Assembly: GCA_025201705.1 (NCBI GenBank)
Contig: MU616839.1
Coordinates: 1 to 37,283, forward strand
Origin: Dissophora ornata
Lineage: Eukaryota; Mortierellomycota; Mortierellomycetes; Mortierellales; Mortierellaceae
DNA: 37,283 bases
Direction: 5' to 3'
Shown here: positions 21,877 through 29,581 of the stretch, piece after piece
Position numbering within the stretch: the stretch's first letter is position 1
Layout of the letters: each line of letters opens with the position of its first letter
Made by a program: the position numbers and the translations under genes
Notes under the pieces: generated by a model
The model's database searches: none
Seen by the model: only the letters and a program-made list of their open reading frames with translations
Told to the model about the DNA's origin: nothing

Positions 21877-24306
21877 ATGGAAGTACACGCTAAGACTTTC
21901 ACAGAGCTGGGACTAGTGCCCGTCGGCATACGCTTACAGTGGAACCAACAAGCCAGCAGGAAGAAGATCGAGTTCAAGCCGATGTGGCAGAGAGCCAAAC
22001 TGGGCACCTACAAGGACTATTTTAACAATGAAGATAACGGGATTGCACTTGTGACCGGCGAGCCCAGCGATCTGATCGTCGTCGACTGCGATGTGCAAAA
22101 AGACTCTGACCGAGATAATGGGATTCAGGATGGTATGGCGCTTTTTGGAGCACTTGTGGAGCAGCATGGCCTTCCAGAAAACACGCCTATCCAGCGTAGT
22201 GCAAGCGGCAGCCTTCACTACTTCTTCTCTCTCTCGAAGTCTATAGAAGGAGGCCTCCAAAAGGCTAGTAGCACAACGAAGCTGAGGATCGATAACAGCC
22301 CGAGTAGCATCGACACACGCGCAGATGGAGGATGCATCATCGTCTCACCCAGCCAGGTGAACAGCCAACAATACGTCTTCATGCAGCCACTGGTGTGTAA
22401 GGACAGCCTGCCAGCCAATGCCAGAGTGGTGTATCACTCTGCTTAACAGCAACCACACAGGGAGGAAGAACCACGCGGTGAAGAAGGACAGCCTCTCGAG
22501 GCTCTGCTCCCAGATGTCGACTCTAAGCCTGGAAACCAGCACAGAACACCGTATCACAGTGCTTATGAACGATGCTGAGTCTACCGTCGAGAGTGTGCTC
22601 CAGATCAATATCGAAAGGAAGTGGGTGCGTACCGGCGGCTTCGATTTCAAGCCTCGCAGTATCGTGAAGTGCACATTGTGCGGTAACGAGCATCAGTCCA
22701 ACAACTACCTGGTGCGCCAGATCATCGAGAACTGTTTCTTCATAAATAACTACTCCAAGTCGTGCTCCTCCAACGCCTTCAACTGGGATAAGCACGAGAG
22801 TCTCAGGATGGTTCTAGAGACGCCATCAGCAGACAAGCCATATGCGCTAATGTTTAATGCCTCCCTCCGCAGTCGTGGCTTTCTGCTGGTGAATGCATAC
22901 AACACGAAGACCAAGCAGGGGCGGCTTGTGGCTTTCAATGGTATCGTCTGGCAGGAGCTCAGCGCTCCTCGTGTGCTGAATGACATCTCGGATACAAGTG
23001 GTACGATCTTGGAGAACTTGTTGAGGTACGTCCGTCCGCCCCGCGATGCACCCAAGTCGCAGATCAGGACCATCAAGGAGCAGCGCCAGCAGTTCGCGGT
23101 GGGACGAGCGTTTGTCAGAAAAAGCGCCAATCTGAAGGCTATTTTGACACACCATCGGATCATGTACACGGACGAGACTTTGGAATCACATCTAGATCAG
23201 AACCCCGACATCCTGCCAGTCCGCAACGGCGTCATCGACCTACAAACGGGACTTCTACGAAACGGTGCTGCATCAGACTACATGTCCCGTCAACTGGATG
23301 TCCCGTCAACTGGATGTGCTCTACAACGGCCTGGAGGCTAAGACAGACGTCATCAACGAGTTCATTGGAGGACTATTTAACTACGATGAGGACTCCATCG
23401 CGTATCTGCAACGTCTCCTAGGCTATGGCATCACTGGACATATGGATTCGCAGGTGTGGTGCATGTTCACGGGTGGGGGTTCCAATGGAAAGTCGCTGCT
23501 TGCTAGCCTCTTGGAAGACCTGCTGGAAAGCTGGGTCGTCACAGCACCGTACGAGATCTTTTTCCGTGGAGACCAGCGTGCACGAGAGGGATCCCATTCA
23601 ACCCATCTTGGGACTCTGCGAGGAGCTCGCATCTGCATCAAGGAAGAAGCCGAACCCAAGGACAGGCTTAGCACCGAGATCTTGAAGACTGTGACAGGTG
23701 GAGGTTCGATCACCATGCGTGGTGCTTATTCCAGAGAGTTTGAGACCTTCAAGCCCATGTGCTTACCTATCCTTGTGTGTAATCACCGCCCTGAGGTCGA
23801 TGTCACAGATGAAGCCATGATGCGTCGTATCGTCGTGGTACCATTCCACAATGTCTACACAACGCCAGATGATCCCAAGCGTCCATACAATGTCGACAAT
23901 CCAAACTACAGGCTCCGTGATCCAGAGCTTAAACACAAGCTGTTGAAGGAGAACGCCAGAGAGCAGTTTCTCGTGTGGTTGGTCCAGGGCGCTGTTGCCT
24001 GGTACGAGAATAAGGACCTCAGCAAGCAGCCTCCCGCCATGCTGAGAGCGTTCCAGGAGGATAACGACGAGAATGACAAGCTGCAGCTGTTCCAACAGTC
24101 ACTGTGAGGTTGGAGTCTTACTACATGTTAACGCCGCTGCGTTCCGAGAGGAGTACTGCAAGGTAATGCACACAAGCATCATGCAGAGCAAGCTCGCCGC
24201 CCTCATGGGTGAAAAGGGATTCGCCTCTGGCGCCCCCAGAACAGGTGGAAAGCAGGAGAGGGTGTACAGGGGTTTATGTCTAATGAAGAGCACAACTGCA
24301 CCTTGA
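21877..24306 (+). pseudogene. Primase-polymerase / superfamily 3 (D5-like) helicase, frameshifted
   Basis: Four overlapping frame segments make up one ~810-codon gene. Segment 1 (from 21877) is an archaeo-eukaryotic Prim-Pol domain: VVDCDV (Asp70 and Asp72), SASGSLHYFF (His114) and IDTRADGGCIIVSPS. The frame shifts by one base at about 22418. Segment 2 holds a zinc-site-like CTLCGNEH and the D5 N-terminal region (PVRNGVIDLQTG). A 16-bp tandem duplication (23282-23313) breaks the frame. Segment 3 is the SF3 helicase: Walker A GGGSNGKS (23472-23495), acidic GARICIKEEAEP, sensor ILVCNHRPE and RRIVVVPF. A third shift near 24100 leads into a C-terminal wing ending at 24306. Such proteins prime and unwind DNA at replication origins of viruses, plasmids and integrated elements. 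It lies inside inverted terminal repeats. The copy is inactive. Confidence 0.85.
23282..23313 (+). repeat. 16-bp tandem duplication breaking the helicase frame
   Basis: ATGTCCCGTCAACTGG occurs twice in a row. Sixteen bases is not a multiple of three, so the duplication shifts the frame exactly between two helicase segments. Confidence 0.93.
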
Positions 24307-24365
24307 AGAGCTTGAAGAAGGTCTTTTTCTAAAAAAAGAGATACTCTGTATCCGGCCATACTTTG

Positions 24366-24435
24366 TGTAACAGCTGTAACAGTCAAATAAAAGGGTTGTC
24401 AATAAGAGAGGTTTTTTTTTGAAAAAAAAGAACTG
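24366..24435 (-). repeat. Terminal-repeat copy C (right end, inverted)
   Basis: On the plus strand: GTAACAGCTGTAACAGTCAA, then GGGTTGTCAATAAGAGAGG and AGAACTG after an A-rich run. The reverse complement matches copies A and B. Confidence 0.8.
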
Positions 24436-25267
24436 TTTGCCTGCAGAGCCGTTGTTGTTGTTGTTGTTGTTGTCGGTGTAGAAATAAACGCTTTCAAAGG
24501 AATGGCTACGGCGATGACTATGACGCGGCACGGAGACAAGAATCTAGAACGAAAAAATCGCGCCGGCGTTTGATCTGCTCTCCAATCTGGACTCACTGAA
24601 GGACCAATGCTGGTTGTGGGTAAGGCGAGGATAAAGCATGGCTAGACTCAGCCGCTGTTTTCCGATGTAACTCTTGCTCGAGAGGCGGTGTCGATGTATT
24701 TAGCGCGGCTCTTTCTCAAGAGGCGGTGTCGATCTGTTTAGCGCTCTAGAATCAGCCGCTGTTTTCTGATGCAAGGGAGAGCATAGCCAAACACATCGAC
24801 ACAGCCTCTCGAGAAATCTCCTCCCCGCGGTACTTTCGTTTACCCCTATTTGCTGACAGCTAAGAATAACCTGCACCTCCAACTCTATTGTGCCCGCCTT
24901 TCTCTATTTCTGTTTACTGCAAAGCGACTACAGACTAGACTCAGGTTGGCGCCAAAGGCTAGTAGCAGTTCATTAGAGAAGAGGTCGAGTGGATGCCAAT
25001 GGGGGACATGGGGGCAGCGGCATGGATGCAGAGCTCAGAATAGGCAGAAATTCTTGGTAAATGGGAGTCAGCGACATTCCTCGCCATTGTTGTAGAGAAA
25101 ATCAGAGAGCCTTCATTGTTTTGCAACTAGAGCGAGAGCGAAGATCCTGGCGAAGGAATGTAACGGTATGTGTGGGGAGGAGAGTACATGTGCACATGTG
25201 CAGTACACGGAACAGAGAAAGCCTTCGTTTTTCCGGTTCGCGAGAAGACTGCAAGGGTCCTGGAAGG
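24436..25267. other. Gene-free region between the element and the secreted-protein gene
   Basis: Contains a (GTT)n run at about 24451-24473, which on the minus strand encodes poly-Asn in an open segment (about 24436-24549; RHSHRRSHSFESVYFYTD). This could be a displaced N-terminal piece of the transposase, but that is unproven. Further right are repeated GAGGCGGTGTCGATsT and CAGCCGCTGTTTT segments with an inverted repeat. No intact gene was seen. Confidence 0.5.
24677..24813. repeat. Inverted repeat, 21-bp arms
   Basis: Arms 24677-24697 and 24793-24813 are inverted copies of CTCGAGAGGCkGTGTCGATG plus T, with one mismatch. A direct partial copy of the arm (GAGGCGGTGTCGAT, 24721-24734) and two CAGCCGCTGTTTTCyGATG segments lie between or beside them. 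It may be a MITE remnant. Confidence 0.75.
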
Positions 25268-25275
25268 TATAAAAA
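25268..25275 (+). promoter_or_regulatory. TATA box of the secreted-protein gene
   Basis: TATAAAAA lies 122 nt before the ATG at 25397 and is followed by a C/A-rich leader. Sequence and spacing fit a strong core promoter. Confidence 0.65.
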
Positions 25276-25396
25276 GGTCTTGGGCAATCCTCAGCTCTTC
25301 ACTCCCACGCACACACTTCTCTACACTCACAACCAAGCAAGCGCAGCGGTCTCCACCCCACTACATTCCACTACATTCTACTCCTAAACCACCAGT

Positions 25397-25939
25397 ATGC
25401 TGTTCAACAAGTCCGTCCTCATCTCTTCATGCGTCTTCGCTCTAGCCACCGTTGCATCTGCTGCCCCCACACCCGCCGACACAACAATCGACGGCTATAC
25501 TGCAGCAGTCATCGACACCAGGCGCTTTTGTCTCTTTCTCCCATTCGAGGCTGGCGGCAGCATTTCCCAGAACGAGGACATGGCGTTCTCGTTCTGCACC
25601 GCGTCCTTGTCCCAGGCGCCCAGGGCTATGGTCAGGCCCGCTGGTGTCATGCCCGCAGGATTCATCAAGTCAACGCACTTGGTCAAGACTGACAACTACG
25701 TGCAGCTGACGGGCCGGATTAACCGCAGTGCATACAAGCTGAGCAAGAACGACAGCGGCGGACAGTACGACCCCAAGGCACCCCTTGGGTCCAGTTGTGC
25801 GGGATACAACTACTTTGTGCAGCTGATTGAGCCTGATGTCCAGATCTACTGCATCCGCTGCTGCAAGAACAAGTCTGATTGCCCTACTGACAATTCGACA
25901 CGCGGATGCAAGGCTGTCCTTGGCGGAAACTACTCGTAA
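25397..25939 (+). CDS. Small secreted cysteine-rich protein
   Basis: An intronless 180-codon gene. The first ~23 residues are a clear signal peptide (LISSCVFALATVASAA). The mature part has eight cysteines, several in the block IYCIRCCKNKSDC, and conserved-looking segments RRFCLFLPFEAG, QLTGRINRSAYKL and GGQYDPKAPLGSSCAGYN. From memory, proteins of this pattern occur as secreted families in Mortierella-like fungi; no biochemical role is known to me. A TATA box lies 122 nt upstream and AATAAA at 26035-26040. Both suggest an intact, well-expressed gene even though it sits in a repeat-rich island, a setting often seen for effector-type genes. The effector idea is inference. Confidence 0.85.
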   Translation: MLFNKSVLISSCVFALATVASAAPTPADTTIDGYTAAVIDTRRFCLFLPFEAGGSISQNEDMAFSFCTASLSQAPRAMVRPAGVMPAGFIKSTHLVKTDNYVQLTGRINRSAYKLSKNDSGGQYDPKAPLGSSCAGYNYFVQLIEPDVQIYCIRCCKNKSDCPTDNSTRGCKAVLGGNYS

Positions 25940-26034
25940 AGAGAAGAATGATTGCAAATTCACCTCATTTATGTCCCAGCTCTTGCTCTATATATCCCAC
26001 GTTGTCAGAAAAAACCTAGCAAAGTATAAGCTTA

Positions 26035-26040
26035 AATAAA
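26035..26040 (+). promoter_or_regulatory. Candidate poly(A) signal
   Basis: AATAAA about 95 nt after the stop of the secreted-protein gene, in an A-rich context. Confidence 0.5.
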
Positions 26041-27031
26041 ATCAAAAAAGAAAAAGACTTCTCCCCCTCCCCTGCTTCCAAACGCTAGGGAACGCGACGT
26101 TTTCTAACCTGAAATGGAGCCCAACGAGCAAACGACAACAACACATCCTCTCTGTGTGTGTATGTTTGTGTGCGTCTCGCGCGGCGCTCGAGATAGCCCC
26201 AACCATCCATCCTATGCCTCAACGTGGAATGTTGCGATATCGGCTGTTGCAGTTGTTTTCTCTTCGCCATCTAATTTAGCCGACAGTCCTACATAGTAAA
26301 GTAGGAAGGAATAGTGCGCAATCGCCTTCGCCAACGTTGAAGCGCACCTTGTTACTGTCGACATTCAAAGTTCGATGATGCGCCTCAAGGAGAAAATTGA
26401 CGAGAAACTCGCCAATTTACTCAGCGCCGCAGATAGAGTCTGGCGGACCGGATACCATCACACCCTCCAGCTGCGCCTTGCTAATACAAGACCTATGGCA
26501 GACGCGTCAATGTTCTAGCGTTTTCTTGCGCGCTAAATACAAAAACGTGCTTTTTTTGGCGCTCAAGGAAAGTAGGATAAAGTGGGGCGCCTGTCTCGAT
26601 GGGCTGGTCTCGATGGGCTGGGTCCATTCATGCGCTTATCGATGCACGCCTTTCTAAGATGGAGGGTGGGATACAACGGATAGTCAACAAAAAAAAATAA
26701 AAAAAAGGAGGAATATGTTGATGGAGCATAGTGCATAGCGCAGGATTTTCCAGCAACCCCTCCCTCTCTTCCTTTGACGCTCGCCACTTGACCCTCTCCT
26801 CTGCGCCCGACCATGTCACCTCTTGGCTGATACTCTACTGTAGGCAAAAAAAAGTACTTACTTTCCTGGACTATTTTTGTCATCGAGGAACGCCTTCGGC
26901 GCGTACAGTAACCGGCTGGCGCTCCAGTCTTCCTTTTTTTTATCCACATTTCAACTTTCAAGTGACCTTTTTCTTGCCTTGTGATCTGTTGAAGGCGGGG
27001 GTCCGGATCCTGATTGGATGCGGTGCGCTGT
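26041..27031. other. Gene-free region left of repeat R copy 2
   Basis: No intact gene seen. It contains a 14-bp tandem duplication (GTCTCGATGGGCTG twice, 26593-26620) and an A-rich tract at 26689-26706. An open frame running into repeat R from 26731 looks fortuitous. Confidence 0.5.
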
Positions 27032-27498
27032 GTATCCTTACAGATCCCTGGCGGTTTTTGCAGTGTGAGGCTGTCCCTGGTCAGGCTGCAGCATTCAGCA
27101 GCTGGCTGTCATATCAGCGGACCCCATTTGCAGTGGCAGCGATGCCATATCTAGAAGCAGCGCAATAAACAATCGTGCGCTGTTTTTTAAAAAATCATCA
27201 AGAATTTCTAGAGGCGCTGCTCGCCTTGAAGATTGCCACGTAGAGAGGACAATCACCGGCTTCTAGTGATCGCAGCAAATTCCAAAAATAAACCGACTGC
27301 AGCTTGCATTTTGCGCTCCTGACGGGCGGCAAACAATCTAGCACACAAATCACAAGTATTGCTGACATGCCAGATTCGACAGTACGGCAGACAGCTTAGC
27401 GTATGCAATACTGAAGCATGCTCTGACAGTGCTGCCACACGGAGACCCTCACACGGACTTTCGGATTGTGGATAGCTTGCTGCATCCGGATATCCGCC
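27032..27498. repeat. Dispersed repeat R, copy 2
   Basis: 467 bp, nearly identical to 19799-20284 and in the same orientation, with two deletions (10 and 9 nt). Its right end (GGATATCCGCC) joins the DIRS-like element directly and truncates its RNase H domain. Confidence 0.9.
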
Positions 27499-28918
27499 GT
27501 AGGTCATCTTGAGTCTCGTCCCTGTCCTCATGCAGTGGTTCCATATCTTCGTCGTCAGGTCGAGCAACGGTTGGGACCTGGTTCCTCCGAATTTGTTGAT
27601 TTGTGCGATCGTCGTCATGTTGTCGCAAATAACGTGAATCGTTTTGCCGATCATTGTTGGAAGGTGGACCAAGTGCTAGATGACCCTTAACTCCTTCCAG
27701 TTGATATGGTGGGGTTGCTCCGCTGATGTCCATGCCTCGGATATCTCCTCGCCATCGACAACAATCCCCCATGCATCCTCCGGTGCATCCGTGTACACAT
27801 CTACCTCTGTCTTCTGAGGCAGAAACCCTTGACCGTTCCATTCCGACAGATGTGAACGCCACCAGGCTAGATTCTCCTGTGCCGCTGAGTCCAAGCTCAC
27901 CAGGTCCGTCCAACTGCATTTCCTCGATAGAGCTGCATTCTGAACTTGTATCAGATTCCTCTTCCTCAGTCTCGCTGGAAAGACTGCGATCGTCATCGCA
28001 ATTGCCTTCCCTATGAAGGCTGCCAGCCTTCTCAGTTGTACGGTCCCTGCTCGGATCATCTTCTCGGCCTCCCTGCGGAGGTCTCGTACTTTCGACCTCG
28101 GGACTGAAAGTGTCATGTTGTCGGTGTTGATCCTGAATCCCAGGTGGTCTATGCGCTGGGTCGGTTCGAGTGTTGACTTGGAGTCCTTGATGAGGAATCC
28201 AAGTTTCTCCAGTTGTTCTCGCACCATGCGAGTATGTTCCTTTGCCTCCTCTTTGGACTTGGCGGCAATCAGAATGTCGTCGAGGTAGGCGGAGATCCTG
28301 ATCCCCTTCGTCCTTGCCCACTTGAGGATCGGGCGGACGATTTTTGTAAAGACATAGGGGGAAAGTGAAAGTCCGAAAGGCAGAGTTCGGAATTGGTATG
28401 ATGCCCTGCCCCACCGGAATCGTAGATATTTGCGTTGGGCTGGGTGTACCGCGACGTGCAGGAACGCATCGCTGAGGTCTATACTCGTCAACCAGTTGCC
28501 TGGTTTGAGCATCCTGCAAATGTTGTTGATGGTCTCCATTTTGAATTTGGGAGCTGTCAAAAATTGGTTTAATGGACGTAAGTTCAGCACTGGACGAAGG
28601 TCTCCCGTCTTCTTTGGGATTGTAAAGATACGACTGTAGAATCCCTTCCCTTTGCATTCTTCTATAGCCCTTTTCTGTAATAAAGAACGGACTTCTAAGT
28701 CTATGGCCCTCTGTTCTTCCGGCGAATTGAACGGAGCGTGCAGTGGTGGTAGGCGGAGAGGTGGAGGTCGGTCGAATATGATGCTGTATCCCGCCTGAAT
28801 GATGTTGTTCACCCATGTTGAATCCGTCATCTCCTTCCATGCCTCCTGGAAGTGGAGAAGTCGACCTCCTACTAGTCCTTCTCCTCCTCCTCGTTTCCCT
28901 GTTCCTGTCGTTTTCTGT
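27499..28918 (-). pseudogene. DIRS-type reverse transcriptase / RNase H, truncated with an in-frame stop
   Basis: The frame is open from about 28918 (first ATG at 28830). RT motifs: FYSRIFTIPKKTGDLRPVLN, LTSIDLSDAFLHV, YLRFRWGRASYQF, LPFGLSLSP and the catalytic AYLDDILIA. RNase H follows with VYTDAPEDAWG, NWKELR and ICDNMTTIAQINKFGGTRS. An in-frame TAG at 27676-27678 follows NWKELRVI; the frame then stays open until it meets repeat R at 27498. Sequence such as GGRLLHFQEAW precedes the ATG in the same frame, so translation more likely enters by -1 frameshifting from the gag-like ORF than at 28830. A third minus-strand frame is open right across this region (29242-27449). Confidence 0.88.
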
Positions 28919-29351
28919 AGGAACTACCACCAGACTTGTTGTTAGACTTGTTACCAGCTTTGCTTGTCGGTTCCTTGTCCGTTTTGTAGTCTGACTTGTT
29001 GTCCGACTTGTATCCTGACTTACCATCCAACCGCTTGCTCTGTTGGTGGTCCTTTGTCTTGTCGGATGGTCCCGACTTGGGTTTCCCGTGTTTGACGGGT
29101 TGCTTAGTCTTGGAATCCTTTGGTTCTGGTTTCTTGTAGGTGGATCGAACCATTTCCGCGGCTGCTTTTGTAGCAGCCAACTCCTCCATGGTGAGAAGAG
29201 GCTTCTCTTTGTTGTGTCCTTGCTTGATGCCGAGGGAATCATAATAAAGCTTATTTATGTTAGATTCTCGAAGATGTGTTGTTGCATGCTGGCGGTGGAT
29301 CATACCGCGATTTACTGATATCAGACCTAGTCCAGAGGAGATTGGATCCAT
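28872..29351 (-). CDS. Gag-like ORF of the DIRS-like element
   Basis: 159 codons. The N-terminal third could be helical (LTMEELAATKAAAEMVRSTY); the rest is a Lys/Ser/Asp-rich basic repeat (DGKSGYKSDNKSDYKTD) fitting nucleic-acid binding. It ends seven codons after a GGGAAAC heptamer where the RT frame takes over. Another open frame upstream (29490-29260) suggests the true 5' part is frameshifted or truncated. The role as a nucleocapsid-like protein is inferred from position. Confidence 0.55.
   Translation of the reverse strand: MDPISSGLGLISVNRGMIHRQHATTHLRESNINKLYYDSLGIKQGHNKEKPLLTMEELAATKAAAEMVRSTYKKPEPKDSKTKQPVKHGKPKSGPSDKTKDHQQSKRLDGKSGYKSDNKSDYKTDKEPTSKAGNKSNNKSGGSSYRKRQEQGNEEEEKD
28893..28899 (-). 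promoter_or_regulatory. -1 ribosomal frameshift heptamer GGGAAAC
   Basis: On the minus strand the gag-like frame reads CAG GGA AAC, so GGGAAAC is in the canonical X-XXY-YYZ register. A -1 slip gives GGG AAA CGA, exactly the open RT frame, and the zero-frame stop follows seven codons later. Confidence 0.6.
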
Positions 29352-29581
29352 AGCGGGTTGTGACCGTTAGTGCAGTTTCAAGGACGAGTGTCAGCCTGCT
29401 ACTCAATGTCCGATGACTCATCCACGAACGCAACCCGTAGATGGTTCCCAACCCAGAGATGGCTCCCAACGTATCAGGTCCGTAACTCAAGGCAAATCAT
29501 TAAAAAAAAATCTATTGTGCGTTGACGTTCTTTTTCGTACTACTCTTTCTAATTATAGCGTTAAAGCATCTCGGAGTGACT

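Larger units (their letters stand above)
21716..24435 (+). mobile_element. DNA element with terminal inverted repeats carrying a primase-helicase gene
   Basis: The ends are inverted copies of one sequence: copy B at the left (21716-21796, starting CAGTTCT) and copy C at the right (24366-24435, ending AGAACTG). Each has a T/A-rich stretch, CCTCTCT, and ATTTGACTGTTACAGCTGT. The 2.7-kb interior is nearly filled by one broken Prim-Pol/SF3 helicase gene. Its left end abuts the truncated transposase reading frame, suggesting insertion into it. No clear target-site duplication was seen. A same-family repeat (copy A, 20296) lies outside the transposase remnant, so the larger 20296-24435 block could be one composite element. 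Confidence 0.7.
27499..29500 (-). mobile_element. DIRS-like retrotransposon fragment
   Basis: A minus-strand element with a gag-like frame (29351-28872), an RT/RNase H frame (about 28918-27499) and no visible tyrosine recombinase or methyltransferase. It is truncated inside RNase H at repeat R. RT and RNase H are of DIRS/Ngaro type (YLDD, INKFGGTRS). The upstream boundary near 29500 is approximate. The element lies on the same strand as, and about 80 bp beyond, the hydratase stop codon. Confidence 0.75.

Noticed and set aside
21877..24306. Introns joining the Prim-Pol/helicase segments
   Set aside because: Adjacent segments abut or overlap with no GT-AG gap, and one break is explained exactly by a 16-bp duplication.
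26731..27168. 145-codon plus-strand open frame running into repeat R
   Set aside because: The frame ends inside R, shares no coding signal with R copy 1, and has no recognisable domain.
19799..27498. Repeat R copies as LTRs of one retrotransposon
   Set aside because: The ends are not TG..CA, no primer-binding or polypurine tract is seen, and the enclosed genes belong to unrelated elements.
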